Below, in pieces: positions 8,897-18,824 of a DNA stretch of 64,000 nt. The stretch is from DASQZK01 sp963809925 (GTDB taxonomy: Bacteria; Bacteroidota; Bacteroidia; Bacteroidales; GCA-2748055), in NCBI GenBank assembly GCA_963809925.1, contig CAWELH010000003.1:496001-560000 (forward strand), in the 5' to 3' direction. Below the pieces are notes generated by a model. That model made no database searches. It worked only from the letters and a program-made list of their open reading frames with translations, and had not been told where the DNA came from. The translations under genes were made by a program, and so were the position numbers. The first letter of the stretch is position 1. The number at the start of each line of letters is the position of its first letter.

Positions 8897-9844
8897 CTAC
8901 CAATGACCGTGACCGGCAAACCGTCGTTTGTCTTTTGAAAAATTAACCCCTGCCGTGATTTCCACAATCACATCTTTCGGATAATAGGGTGATTTTTTTG
9001 GCAGGGCTATATATCCTCCGATGTAAAATTTCGGGTAGCGGTACTGAAAGAAAAATGTGTTTTTCTCATGGTCATGAAAATAGGTGCCAAGGCAAAAATT
9101 CTGCAGGTAAAGTTTCAGCACCGGTCGTATATTTTCACCGGCTTTACTGACATTCAGCGTATCAAAAATGCTGATAATTGAGGGTTCAAAGATAATATCC
9201 AGCGATCTAAGGATGAGTATTTTATACCCGGCATGAAAATAAAACTGCCTTGAAACCGGGATTTTGAATGCCTCCGGATTATCACCATTTTTGGGCTCAC
9301 CAAAAACATTTGTTGCGGAAAATCCGGTAAAAAGATGCTGCCCGTAGTAATAGGCGCCCAGATCCATACCTGGGTAGAATTCGGGTCCGGAGGTAGTAAA
9401 GGGTGCCCTATTGGCCGAGCTGAAATAACCTTTGAAAGCTACGCCGAATGAAAGAAAGGATAGGGACTTCTTGTTAAGAGGTATATGATAGGCGACGGTT
9501 GCAGCAACTCCTGAATTAGTAAAGTTGGCGTTCTTCTCCCTGAAAACATAGGTGCCTGTGGCTGTGTTTTTATAGGTTATCATGTCTCCGGATGAGAAAT
9601 ATCCGGGCTGGATGCCGGTCATCCTGGTTTCCGCGCTGATCAGTTGTGCATTAGATTCACCCTGAAAGGCGGTTATAAGGTCAACGCTCGAATAATCGCG
9701 GCTTCCGGTAATGGCCGGGTTAAAAATAAATGGGGTGAATACCCGGAAAGAAACCGGTTTGATCAGGATCTCCTGTCCGCTGGAAATCCTCATGGACAGA
9801 AAGAGTATACATAGCAGGTATATGGCTTTTCTGAGGATATGCAT
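8897..9844 (-). CDS. PorP/SprF family outer-membrane protein
   Basis: With ATG 9844 as start, the protein has 315 residues and a signal peptide ending SSGQ. The longer frame begins at a TTG without a signal. The opening of the mature protein, with TPFIFNPAITGSRDY, is the PorP/SprF hallmark (a conserved NPA-hG near the N-terminus), followed by beta-strand-rich segments such as GVAATVAYHIPL and LDLGAYYYG-like strands. Family members are outer-membrane barrels associated with type IX secretion or gliding. This copy is a paralogue-type member paired with a PD40/SPOR-like protein, not within a core porKLMN operon. Confidence 0.9.
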   Translation of the reverse strand: MHILRKAIYLLCILFLSMRISSGQEILIKPVSFRVFTPFIFNPAITGSRDYSSVDLITAFQGESNAQLISAETRMTGIQPGYFSSGDMITYKNTATGTYVFREKNANFTNSGVAATVAYHIPLNKKSLSFLSFGVAFKGYFSSANRAPFTTSGPEFYPGMDLGAYYYGQHLFTGFSATNVFGEPKNGDNPEAFKIPVSRQFYFHAGYKILILRSLDIIFEPSIISIFDTLNVSKAGENIRPVLKLYLQNFCLGTYFHDHEKNTFFFQYRYPKFYIGGYIALPKKSPYYPKDVIVEITAGVNFSKDKRRFAGHGHW

Positions 9845-10254
9845 TTGTGACGTATTATGAAAATAGTGTCGTAAAATCAAAAATGATCACTCCTGACTTG
9901 AAGCAGACCCCCCTGTCCGAACATGATTGGACCGTTTCTCCATGCAAGATATTAAAAATTTACTTCTATAGATCAAGACAACAGAAAGCGGTGATTTGTT
10001 AGCATTGGTTGAATAATAATTTCTTCCGGATATTCACCCGGCTTTGCCAAAAAATCTTAGAAGCTTACACAAGAGGGCCGCCATGTGGGCAAACTTTCAA
10101 ATTTCCGGAAGGGATCGCAGGGATCGGATTATTCAGTCTGAACAGCTGTAATTGCCAGGTACGTTAAACGATACCAGAAAATATGAGTAGCACAATGTCC
10201 CGCCGGCAATCTGGAAATGCCATTCAACTGGAGTGTACACGGCGCAAAATTAGA
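9845..10254. other. Intergenic region, nothing recognised
   Basis: The region lies between the start of the PorP-like gene and the 3' end of lysS. I found no coding frame, octamer array or RNA-like structure. It presumably holds the promoter of the PorP-PD40 pair, but no TAnnTTTG box is evident. Confidence 0.4.
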
Positions 10255-11988
10255 CTAGCCATTTAGCCACCCTGCCACCATCTCGGGACTAAGACCAGGC
10301 AGGTTCAACTTATTCTTCTTCTTGTAACCGTTGAGATCATTGGCAAGCTTTCCAGGCTTATCCACCTCTTTCAATTTGGCAATGGTTGAATATCCAAGAT
10401 TTTGAATCGCTTCCACCCATTCTTCAGGGATACCGAGTGCAACATACTTCGCCGGCTCATCAATAAGGACCTGCTGTTTTTTCTCTGGTTTCATCTGTGG
10501 AAAGAAGATCACATCCTGGATGGATGTGCTATTGGTCATTATCATGGCCAGACGGTCGATGCCAATGCCGAGCCCTGCCGTTGGGGGCATGCCAAATTCA
10601 AGAGCCCGAAGGAAATCCTCATCAAGAACCATGGCTTCCTCATCACCACGCTTACCGAGCTGAAGCTGTGATTCGAAACGCTCCCGCTGATCAATCGGAT
10701 CATTCAGTTCTGAAAATGCATTGCACAACTCCTTACCGTTACAGATAGCTTCGAATCGTTCCACCAGGCCCTCAGCCGAGCGGTGTTTTTTGGCCAGCGG
10801 CGACATCTCCACAGGATAATCGGTGATGAAGGTTGGCTGAATGAGGTTGGGTTCGCATTTTTCACCGAAAATCTCATCGATAATCTTTCCTTTACCCATT
10901 GTGAGATCGAGTTCCACACTATTATTTGATGCCATATCACGCAATTCATCCTCTTCCATTTTTGAAATGTCGATTCCGGTAAATTCCCTGATGGCTTCAA
11001 ACATGGTAAGGCGTTTCCATGGGCGCCTGAAGTCAATAAGATGATCCCCCACCTGGACTTTCGTGGTATTATGAAGGGCCAATGCTACTTTTTCCACCAT
11101 CTCCTCAACCAGTTCCATCATCCAAACATAATCGTGATACGCAACATAAAGTTCCATCTGTGTGAATTCGGGGTTATGAAAGCGGTCCATCCCTTCATTC
11201 CTGAAATCTTTCGAAAATTCATACACCCCTTCAAAGCCTCCAACGATCAGCCTTTTCAAATATAGTTCGTTGGCGATCCTGAGATAAAGTGTCTGGTCGA
11301 GGGCATTGTGATGGGTCTTGAATGGCCGGGCGGCAGCGCCACCATAAAGAGGTTGCAGAACCGGAGTTTCAACCTCTACGTATTGTTTTGCATTCAGAAA
11401 ACTACGCATGGTGTTCACCAGTGTCGTTCTCTGAATGAAAGTATTCCGGACATGTGGGTTTACAATCAGGTCGACGTACCTCTGCCGGTAACGCTGCTCC
11501 GGATCTTTAAATGCATCAAAAGTATGGCCCTCTTTTTCCTTCACAACAGGAAGCGGCCTGAGCGATTTGCAGAGAATCCTGTATTCACTGACATTAATGG
11601 TAATTTCCCCCATCTGTGTCCTGAAGGCCTTGCCGTGTATTCCAATAATGTCGCCCATGTCGAGCAGCTTTTTAAACACGATGTTGTACATGGTTTTATC
11701 TTCACCAGGGCAGATGGTATCACGTTGCAGGTAGATCTGGATGCGTCCGGAGGCATCCTGAAGTTCTGCGAAGGAAGCGCTTCCCATGATCCGACGGCTC
11801 ATAATTCTGCCGGCAAGGTATACGTCCCCGAAGTCATCCTGGTCGTCATTAAACCCATCCTTAATCTGTGCTGCATTAACATTTACCGGGTAACCATCAG
11901 CAGGGTATGGTTCAATGCCAAGTTTTCTCAACTCCTGAAGTGATTGTCTTCTTATTTGTTCTTGTTCGCTAAGGTTCTGTACGCTCAT
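10255..11988 (-). CDS. lysS: Lysine--tRNA ligase, class II
   Basis: This cytoplasmic enzyme charges tRNA-Lys. The N-terminal OB-fold anticodon-binding domain includes VYLAGRIMSRRIMG and FAELQDASGRIQIYL. Class II motif 2 (FRNEGMDRFHNPEFTQME) is near residue 262, and motif 3 (GLGIGIDRLAMI) is near residues 470-482. A C-terminal extension of about 75 residues (from VLIDEPAKYVAL) is seen in Bacteroidales LysRS and makes the protein 577 residues instead of about 500. The gene is divergent from recJ. Its upstream region carries a TATCTTTG -7 box and a long octamer array. Confidence 0.97.
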   Translation of the reverse strand: MSVQNLSEQEQIRRQSLQELRKLGIEPYPADGYPVNVNAAQIKDGFNDDQDDFGDVYLAGRIMSRRIMGSASFAELQDASGRIQIYLQRDTICPGEDKTMYNIVFKKLLDMGDIIGIHGKAFRTQMGEITINVSEYRILCKSLRPLPVVKEKEGHTFDAFKDPEQRYRQRYVDLIVNPHVRNTFIQRTTLVNTMRSFLNAKQYVEVETPVLQPLYGGAAARPFKTHHNALDQTLYLRIANELYLKRLIVGGFEGVYEFSKDFRNEGMDRFHNPEFTQMELYVAYHDYVWMMELVEEMVEKVALALHNTTKVQVGDHLIDFRRPWKRLTMFEAIREFTGIDISKMEEDELRDMASNNSVELDLTMGKGKIIDEIFGEKCEPNLIQPTFITDYPVEMSPLAKKHRSAEGLVERFEAICNGKELCNAFSELNDPIDQRERFESQLQLGKRGDEEAMVLDEDFLRALEFGMPPTAGLGIGIDRLAMIMTNSTSIQDVIFFPQMKPEKKQQVLIDEPAKYVALGIPEEWVEAIQNLGYSTIAKLKEVDKPGKLANDLNGYKKKNKLNLPGLSPEMVAGWLNG

Positions 11989-12011
11989 AGTGATTATCGT
12001 AAAAATTTTTG

Positions 12012-12019
12012 CAAAGATA
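12012..12019 (-). promoter_or_regulatory. Putative -7 box of lysS
   Basis: TATCTTTG on the minus strand fits the Bacteroidota -7 consensus TAnnTTTG and lies 24 bp ahead of the lysS ATG. No clear TTTG -33 element is visible upstream. Confidence 0.5.
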
Positions 12020-12053
12020 TAAAGATAATGGATACCCGGGGGTATGTAGGTGT

Positions 12054-12180
12054 GAAGAAGTTAGGAAGTTAGGAAGTTAGGGAGTTAGGGAGTGATGTTA
12101 TGAAGTGATGAAGTGATGAGGTGATGAAGTGATGAAGTGATGGGGTGATGGGGTGATGGGGTGATGAGGGGATAGAGTGG
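12054..12180 (+). repeat. Octamer minisatellite between lysS and recJ
   Basis: About five GAAGTTAG/GGAGTTAG units are followed by about ten GAAGTGAT/GAGGTGAT/GGGGTGAT units. The phase stays at 8 bp across the change of unit. The same octamers appear at the ends of the composite repeats. The array sits in the shared upstream region of lysS and recJ, just outside the lysS -7 box. Confidence 0.75.
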
Positions 12181-12405
12181 GATTTTTAAAACACTTTACC
12201 CGATACCTGGAGGCCGATCGCATTTTCGGAATTTAGAATGAAAGTGGCAAAGAAAGTGAGAGGAAAAACGCTGATTTTTAGTTAAAAATGACATTAAGGG
12301 ATGAGTGGGTTCATTTTTACTGTTTTTACGATGCTGAATGAAAGTATATTAGTGCTTGCTTTACGGATTGGTTCTATTTAACAATAAATATTGGCAGGAT
12401 ATTTA

Positions 12406-12413
12406 TACTTTTG
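12406..12413 (+). promoter_or_regulatory. Putative -7 box of recJ
   Basis: TACTTTTG fits TAnnTTTG and lies 43 bp upstream of the recJ ATG at 12457. It favours that ATG over the in-frame TTG at 12391, which precedes the box. Confidence 0.45.
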
Positions 12414-12456
12414 TGTTAGAATAATTTTCCTTCCTAACGAAATACGCAATACAGAA

Positions 12457-14172
12457 ATGTACAGGAATTGGGTCATCAGGGAGCAGGGCAGTGATACGGA
12501 TGTAAAACATCTGCTTGAAGCATTGAAAGTAGAGCCCCCTATTGCAGACCTGCTGGTTCAGAGAGGCATCCGGACGTTTGATGAAGCGAAGGCCTTTTTC
12601 AGACCAAACCTCTCACATTTGCACGATCCATTCCTGATGAGGGATATGGACAAAGCAATTGACAGGATCTCCCTGGCTATCGAAAGAAAAGAAAGTCTGC
12701 TTGTATACGGCGATTATGATGTTGATGGCACAACAGCCGTCGCCCTGGTATTCAGTTATTTCAGGGAATATTTCAAAAATATTGATTATTATATCCCCGA
12801 CCGGTACAAGGAAGGTTATGGGATTTCATTCCATGGTATCGACTATGCGGCAGAGCATGGGTACAAACTGGTAATCGCTCTCGACTGCGGCATTAAGGCC
12901 AATGAGAAAATGAAATACGCCAGGGAGAAAGGCATCGATTTTATCATTTGTGATCATCATACTCCTGGAATCAGTATCCCTGAAGCAGTGGCCGTTCTTG
13001 ATGCCAAACGTTCCGACTGTTTCTACCCTTATACTGAATTGAGTGGTTGTGGCGTGGGATTCAAGCTTGTACAGGCATTCCAGTTGTTTCAGAAAAAGCC
13101 CTTCGAAGACCTGGTCAAATACATGGATCTCGTTGCGGTCAGCATCGCCTCTGACATCGTTCCCATAACCGGCGAAAACCGTATCCTGGCCTTTTTTGGG
13201 CTTGAATGCATCAACCATAGTCCATCCATAGGGATAAAGGCCATCATTGAGATTGCCAACATCGGCTTGAAGGAAATCACAATTGAAGATATCGTGTTCA
13301 GGATTGGACCGAGAATAAACGCCGCAGGACGCATGGAATCAGGGAAGACGAGTGTCGATCTTCTGATCTCTAAGGATATTGCCGAGGCCATGACGATGAG
13401 TGAGACCATAAACGTTTTTAATTCTGACCGGCGCTTCATTGATTCCAATATCACTCAGGAAGCTCTTACCATGATCGGTGCAGATCCGGACTTGAAAAAC
13501 ATGAAATCGACTGTCCTCTTTAATCCGGAATGGCATAAAGGTGTAATTGGTATTGTCGCTTCCCGGCTGCTTGATCATTATTACCGCCCTACCATAATTT
13601 TAACCAAGTCAAACGGTTTTGCCACCGGCTCTGCGCGCTCGGTCAGCGGTTTCGACCTTTACCAGGCGATCGAGGAATGCAGCGATCTTCTTGAGAATTT
13701 CGGAGGTCATAAGTACGCGGCCGGACTTACCATGGATATCAGGAATGTGACAAAATTCCGTAAACGCTTTGAAGAAGTCGTAAATGATAAAATCCTCCCG
13801 GATCAGCTTATCCCTGTGGTAGAGATTGATACCGAAATTCAGCTGAGTGATATCACCGATAAATTTTACCGCGTTTTGAAACAATTCCGGCCCTTCGGCC
13901 CGGAAAACCTGGCCCCTGTATTCCTTACTGAAAATGTTTCCGATAACGGTGAAGGTAAGGTAGTAGGGATGAACGGAGAACACCTGAAACTTGCACTCGT
14001 TCAGGAACAAGATCCATTCCGCGTATTTCCGGCAATTGCCTTTCAACAGGGTGATAAATTTCATGACATCGATAATAGCCGCGGATTTGATATTTGTTAT
14101 TCCATCGAGGAGAACGTTTTCCGGGGAGAAGTGAGCCTGCAGCTGAATGTAAAGGATATTAAAACTGATTAG
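12457..14172 (+). CDS. recJ: Single-stranded-DNA-specific 5'-3' exonuclease RecJ
   Basis: RecJ degrades 5'-ended single strands in recombination and base-excision/mismatch repair. This is a DHH-family metal-dependent nuclease of 571 residues. Motif I DYDVDG is at 86-91. The DHH motif is ICDHHTPG at about 165-168, LDCGI lies between them, and GCGVGFKL and the DHHA1-domain INAAGRMESG follow. The C-terminal OB-type domain closes the protein (RPFGPENLAPVF is typical). The ATG at 12457 is chosen because the upstream extension starts at TTG and precedes the -7 box. It is transcribed away from lysS. Confidence 0.95.
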   Translation: MYRNWVIREQGSDTDVKHLLEALKVEPPIADLLVQRGIRTFDEAKAFFRPNLSHLHDPFLMRDMDKAIDRISLAIERKESLLVYGDYDVDGTTAVALVFSYFREYFKNIDYYIPDRYKEGYGISFHGIDYAAEHGYKLVIALDCGIKANEKMKYAREKGIDFIICDHHTPGISIPEAVAVLDAKRSDCFYPYTELSGCGVGFKLVQAFQLFQKKPFEDLVKYMDLVAVSIASDIVPITGENRILAFFGLECINHSPSIGIKAIIEIANIGLKEITIEDIVFRIGPRINAAGRMESGKTSVDLLISKDIAEAMTMSETINVFNSDRRFIDSNITQEALTMIGADPDLKNMKSTVLFNPEWHKGVIGIVASRLLDHYYRPTIILTKSNGFATGSARSVSGFDLYQAIEECSDLLENFGGHKYAAGLTMDIRNVTKFRKRFEEVVNDKILPDQLIPVVEIDTEIQLSDITDKFYRVLKQFRPFGPENLAPVFLTENVSDNGEGKVVGMNGEHLKLALVQEQDPFRVFPAIAFQQGDKFHDIDNSRGFDICYSIEENVFRGEVSLQLNVKDIKTD

Positions 14173-14339
14173 GCAGGGTGTGGCTGAACTCAGAGGGTGA
14201 AGGTCCGAACGCTTCATTGATACTTATTCCCGGGATTTCCAAAATTAAGGACCTTGTTTAACGCCCACGATAAAACTCACTCGTAACACGCTGGTGACTG
14301 CCTTAAATTCTGTAACTTATTTCCGGAAAAATTAACTTA

Positions 14340-14897
14340 ATGCCATTCAAAATGTCTATACTGAGAAATCTTATTCTTCCGGTATTGTTGGCGACCGCCT
14401 GTAATCCAGTTTCAAAAACTGATGATAACAGGGACGAAACCTCAAAAGCTCCGGAAGTCAAAACAATGGTTATGGATGACACAACACCAAAAGTTACCGG
14501 AATAGGCGGAATATTCTTCCGTACTAAAAATCCAGTCGAAACCAGAGAATGGTACGGAAAGAATCTCGGGCTAACCATCAATGAATACGGTTCATCCTTT
14601 GAGTTCAGAAACGTAAACAGACCGGATGAAATTAATACTCTCCAATGGTGCCCGTTTGATGAAAATACCGATTACTTTAATCCTTCAGAAAAGGAATTCA
14701 TGATCAATTACAGGGTCCGGAATATTGAAGCCCTCGTTAAAAATCTAAGGGCAAACGGTGTGAAAATACTGGACAACATTGAGGAATATGAGTATGGTAA
14801 ATTCATCCACATTCTGGATCCGGAAGGAAATAAAATTGAATTGTGGGAGCCTGTCGACACTGTTCTTACAAAGATGGGAGGGGAAACAACAAAATAA
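14340..14897 (+). CDS. VOC/glyoxalase-fold lipoprotein
   Basis: The 185-residue protein has a lipoprotein signal: hydrophobic stretch RNLILPVLLATAC, with Cys at about residue 20. A Ser/Asp/Lys linker is followed by one vicinal-oxygen-chelate domain (GIGGIFFRTKNP, WYGKNLGLTINEYG, FIHILDPEGNKIELWEP). The final Glu is a typical metal-ligand position of the fold. The substrate is unknown. The lipid anchor implies a periplasmic or surface role, unusual for a cytosolic-type glyoxalase fold. A second Met (14352) could also be the start. It lies 43 bp ahead of the GH30-like gene on the same strand, possibly an operon. Confidence 0.8.
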   Translation: MPFKMSILRNLILPVLLATACNPVSKTDDNRDETSKAPEVKTMVMDDTTPKVTGIGGIFFRTKNPVETREWYGKNLGLTINEYGSSFEFRNVNRPDEINTLQWCPFDENTDYFNPSEKEFMINYRVRNIEALVKNLRANGVKILDNIEEYEYGKFIHILDPEGNKIELWEPVDTVLTKMGGETTK

Positions 14898-14940
14898 TTC
14901 GTCGACTGAAATTCATTTCTGCCATTAAATTTAGATTCGA

Positions 14941-16401
14941 ATGAAAAACATTCCACTGATCGTTTTTGCATTTTCTTTGTCACTTCACGTCTTTTCTCAG
15001 TCAGAGGGCATAAAACTGAAGATAGACGGGGCAGAAAAGCTTCAACAATTGGATGGTTTTGGCGTCAACATAAACACTACATGGTGGTTTAATGGCGAAT
15101 ACAGGGATGCAAGTCTGACGGAGCCCGCGATAGATTTGCTGATCGATTCGCTCGGTGCAACCATTTTCCGTGCTGTTATTGAAGATATTGACTGGGAAGC
15201 AGTCAATGATAATAACGATCCCAATGAGTTCAACTGGACTTATTATAATAAAGTGTTTTCTTCCAGACGATTCAAAGATGTTTGGGAAACGCTGGGCTAT
15301 TTAAACCGGAAAGGGATTACAGATGGTCTGATACTCAGCTTTATGGGGTCACCACCGGCAGCTCCGCCACTTGCTCCAAAGGATAAAATGCTGAGTTGGA
15401 TGGGCGATACGGATTACAGCATCGACCCTGCAATGGAAGACGAATTTGTTGAATCACTGGCTGCAATGCTTTATTATGCAAGGAATACAGCGAAAATTCA
15501 GTTCTTTTTAGTGTCTCCTATGAATGAAACGGATGTATTGTCTGTAACTAAAAGCGACGATCATCCTGACGGTATCGTCGAAGGTCCGAATATCCCTGAT
15601 GCAGTCCAGTATACCCGGATTGTAAAAAAGCTTGGCAGGAAGCTGGATGCAATAGGGCTGAACGACATACGCTTTGTCATGCCAGATGCATCGGATGAGC
15701 CATTGGCTACTTCCTGTATGGAACAAATGGCACAGGACTCATATATTATGAGTAAACTGGCACATTGGGGCGTACATCAGTACGGCGACAGTAATGTGAA
15801 TTACTGGCAGGAGGTAAATAAGCCCTCATTTTCCAATAAATCGATATGGGTCACTGAAATGGCAGGCATAAGGCATTTGTTGGCACAGCTCGATGATGGT
15901 GCAAAGGCATATATGTTCTGGGATGGCTTCGACTGTGTGTACCAGCATGCCAGGCGAAACGGTTATGGAAGTGAACCACCTAATGACTGGGTGTTCTGGG
16001 AAGGTCCGGAAATAGGGAAACCGTTAATCGCATATAATGCAGCCTCTAATTCCTGGACTCCCAGAAAGACTTTTTATCAGTTTGCCCAGCTCTTCAAATA
16101 CGTTGAACCCGGCGCCACACTGATTGGTTCCGCAGTAAATGACAGCAGCCTGGTCGTATGCTCCTTTCTCAATCCGAACGGTGAATTGGTGATCGTTGGC
16201 CGCAGTACTGCTGATCAAAGTATTTCTTTGGATGGAATCTTGCTCAGTCTGCCCCTGATCCATCGTCTCAAAATGATCTATACTACCCCAGATTTGAGCC
16301 TACAGCCAGGGGATGATATCATTTTGAATGGAAACAGATTGAGTGTGAGCATACCCCCTGATTGTATTTTTACTTTAACCGGTATTTCCAAATCCAACTG
16401 A
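14941..16401 (+). CDS. Secreted GH30-like glycoside hydrolase (clan GH-A)
   Basis: The 486-residue protein has a signal peptide (ends VFSQ). The barrel opens with LDGFGVNINTTWWF, the GH30-style first strand. The probable acid/base is E196 in SPMNETD, and the probable nucleophile is E306 in IWVTEMAG. The 110-residue spacing is right for clan GH-A. A C-terminal beta-sandwich follows (LVVCSFLNPNGELVIVGR), as in GH30. GH30 covers glucosylceramidases, beta-1,6-glucanases, xylanases and galactanases, and the specificity cannot be read here. GH39 is a less likely alternative. Confidence 0.75.
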   Translation: MKNIPLIVFAFSLSLHVFSQSEGIKLKIDGAEKLQQLDGFGVNINTTWWFNGEYRDASLTEPAIDLLIDSLGATIFRAVIEDIDWEAVNDNNDPNEFNWTYYNKVFSSRRFKDVWETLGYLNRKGITDGLILSFMGSPPAAPPLAPKDKMLSWMGDTDYSIDPAMEDEFVESLAAMLYYARNTAKIQFFLVSPMNETDVLSVTKSDDHPDGIVEGPNIPDAVQYTRIVKKLGRKLDAIGLNDIRFVMPDASDEPLATSCMEQMAQDSYIMSKLAHWGVHQYGDSNVNYWQEVNKPSFSNKSIWVTEMAGIRHLLAQLDDGAKAYMFWDGFDCVYQHARRNGYGSEPPNDWVFWEGPEIGKPLIAYNAASNSWTPRKTFYQFAQLFKYVEPGATLIGSAVNDSSLVVCSFLNPNGELVIVGRSTADQSISLDGILLSLPLIHRLKMIYTTPDLSLQPGDDIILNGNRLSVSIPPDCIFTLTGISKSN

Positions 16402-16526
16402 GAAGTATTGGTAGTAGTAATGGAGATTGCTGAGGAGGAAGGTCACTTTTTTTCTTATGCAGTATACATATCGGCCTTCGGCAAAGCCGTACCTTTAACC
16501 ATTTCCTACAGCCTCTGATCAACGAC

Positions 16527-18578
16527 TCAGATCCTGAGTATGACTTCAATACCCACCTCCCGGAATACCGATCCCTCACGTTTGTCCGGTCCCGATCCCG
16601 ATGCATACTGAGCCGTGTATTTCGTTTCTGCATATTTAAACCAGAGATCCGCCTGTCTGGTAAGCCTGATCCGGCCCGATACATAAACCCTGCTCCCTGT
16701 TCTGTAGAAAGCCGGTATGGAGAAGGCGTAGAGCAGATCATTCTCATAGGCATAGATTCGCGCTGCCCATCCCGGAGCGTCGAAAATTGCATATCGTGCA
16801 TTCAGCGTAATCCGGTCATTAAGGAGTTTTAATCTGATATCCTGACTTAAAAAGATTCCGTTATATGACCCTGAATCAGAAGGCAATACCGAATGTTTGA
16901 TGTCAATTTTTGTTTTGAATCCCCAGTCATTATCCGAATCATAATCAATCTGTGTCATGAACCTCAGGTCGCGCTGGCTACCGGTGGAGCCTATACCAGC
17001 ACCTGGGGTCGTTCTGCCGGTTTGTTTAATCTCGTATTTTAACAGGCTGACCATTGTGAACGAGGGGTTTATGGTTACATCAGATTTAAGCAGTACGTCT
17101 TTGCCCCGTTCGGGGGCAACGCTATAGTATCTCAGCCACGGAAACCTGTATTGGTCGATATAAGCGCTTAGTTTCAGAAAGCGAAAAGGGTAGGTTACAA
17201 CAGCCAAATAAAAGCCTGCTTCGTTTCTGACCCCTGATTCGGAAAAAGCTGAAGCATACGGATTGTAATAGCCTGGATGAAAATATCGAAAATTCATTGC
17301 AAGGGTAAGAAGAGGATGCAACGAAGCCGTAACCCCGGTAATTAGAGCAGGATGTCCCCATCTGTCCATAGCTGCCTCACCGTTAACCAGAAAATTTCCC
17401 CTTCTGTAAAGCGCATCCAACGAGTGGTACATGAAATTATTTGCCTCCCGGAGGGGTGAAAAGCGATCAGTCCTGATGCGGAAACGATAATACCTGTCAT
17501 ACCAGGTACTTAGAAAGTTGTAGTTTATTGAGAATCGCCTTCCCCCATAACCTATGCCTGTTCCAAACTGACTTTCCCTAAGATCATTTTTCAGTGCGGC
17601 CTCTGTTTCATTCCTGAATAATCCCGACTGATTCAGTCCGGTGAAAACAGTAGATCCGTCATCCGCTGGTTCTGTTCTTGCAGAGATTTTTATAGTTGAA
17701 AGTAATATCCTTAGGTTAAGTTTTCCAAAAGATCCCGCTGCTGCCAAGCCACGATTAAATCCGGATTCGGATGCGGAAGCATAGCGACTGATACCAGGCA
17801 GTTTCTGTTTTGGAATTACTTCTGAAGATTTGCCTCTCCTTCCCGATCCCTTCACCAGTCCGCAACCAGAATCAAACCTATAATCTCCAAGAATGATTTT
17901 ACGGATCGGGCCTTTATCCTTAATTTCGATGAAAGCAGAAGAAAAATCGAAACCGCGTTGTGATTTTTCCCAAGTGATGTGTTCCCCGGCATCACTTTCA
18001 AGGGTTATCCCTCCGCGAAGATTCTTTCCTGCTCTGATCTCGTACTTCATCAGTCGCGAGTAAGGCGGTCCCTTAAAATGCGAAACAGAATCTGATGTGT
18101 CTTTAAAACCTTCCCTGTAGGGCCATGAACAGCGGCTTCGCAATATCAGGCCGTGCTTCAGCCGGTATTTATTATTGGACGATGGGGAAGGGCCGGGGGA
18201 AGGATGGCCGATCGTGACATACGGCAGGATATGCCGGATCAGATCCTCCCTTAGGCCCGTGATCAGTTCTAATTCGTTAAGGCTAAGTAACTCACCATAT
18301 GTTTTGCGGTAATCGAGAATCAAAAATATTTGGAAATCGTTCAGGTAATACAGCCGGGTAAGATCGTCCTCCGTAGCGGTATTTATGTCGATCGGATGTA
18401 CGGCCAGGTCGGAAAGCTCTTCGAACACACTGATCGCATAGCTTTCGTCATTTGTTTCTGTAATGATATCCTCCAATGAAACAACTGCATCCGGCAAAAT
18501 TGAAGCAGGATCTGTCTGGGCCATTATCCTTGTTTGCGACAGGAGAAATGAAACGAAGAAGAAGTATACCAACTTCAT
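16527..18578 (-). CDS. Exported helix-hairpin-helix protein with beta-barrel-like body
   Basis: The 683-residue protein has a signal peptide (1-21, RIMAQ). A ComEA-like helix-hairpin-helix region spans about 61-118: DINTATEDDLTRLYYL, then LLSLNELELITGL. The remaining 550 residues are strand-rich, with alternating aromatic strands such as FSINYNFLSTWYDRYYRFRI, and resemble an outer-membrane barrel. The combination recurs in Bacteroidota as an uncharacterised outer-membrane family. In ComEA the HHH binds DNA; whether this one does is unknown. The upstream PorV/PorQ-like gene on the same strand suggests a shared envelope role. Confidence 0.78.
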   Translation of the reverse strand: MKLVYFFFVSFLLSQTRIMAQTDPASILPDAVVSLEDIITETNDESYAISVFEELSDLAVHPIDINTATEDDLTRLYYLNDFQIFLILDYRKTYGELLSLNELELITGLREDLIRHILPYVTIGHPSPGPSPSSNNKYRLKHGLILRSRCSWPYREGFKDTSDSVSHFKGPPYSRLMKYEIRAGKNLRGGITLESDAGEHITWEKSQRGFDFSSAFIEIKDKGPIRKIILGDYRFDSGCGLVKGSGRRGKSSEVIPKQKLPGISRYASASESGFNRGLAAAGSFGKLNLRILLSTIKISARTEPADDGSTVFTGLNQSGLFRNETEAALKNDLRESQFGTGIGYGGRRFSINYNFLSTWYDRYYRFRIRTDRFSPLREANNFMYHSLDALYRRGNFLVNGEAAMDRWGHPALITGVTASLHPLLTLAMNFRYFHPGYYNPYASAFSESGVRNEAGFYLAVVTYPFRFLKLSAYIDQYRFPWLRYYSVAPERGKDVLLKSDVTINPSFTMVSLLKYEIKQTGRTTPGAGIGSTGSQRDLRFMTQIDYDSDNDWGFKTKIDIKHSVLPSDSGSYNGIFLSQDIRLKLLNDRITLNARYAIFDAPGWAARIYAYENDLLYAFSIPAFYRTGSRVYVSGRIRLTRQADLWFKYAETKYTAQYASGSGPDKREGSVFREVGIEVILRI

Positions 18579-18681
18579 GACTAGCTGACTTTCATTTTTC
18601 CCTTAATAGGAAAACGAGACAAAAATCAGCGTGTGGTTGAGAAATTAATTTTTTATTTCCTGCCCCTAAGCCACATAAACC

Positions 18682-18722
18682 CGTGGCTACTTATGTGACC
18701 TTATGTGCCTTATGTGGTTCAA
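18682..18722 (+). repeat. CTTATGTG short tandem repeat
   Basis: Three near-tandem CTTATGTG units (ACTTATGTGAC, CTTATGTGC, CTTATGTGG) occur in the 246-bp gap between two outer-membrane genes. ACATAA is found upstream in inverted sense, giving weak dyad symmetry. A CCTAACTCC octamer patch follows at about 18800-18820. Confidence 0.45.
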
Positions 18723-18824
18723 CGCAGGTAATTTGTGGTGATGTCCGGGATTCATGATACAGTTGGGCAACGACTCAGCAGTTTGGGGATGACGGAAATC
18801 ACCTCCTAACTCCATAACTCCCTC

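Noticed and set aside
11308..11943. 211-codon plus-strand frame
   Set aside because: Antisense shadow of lysS with no family features.
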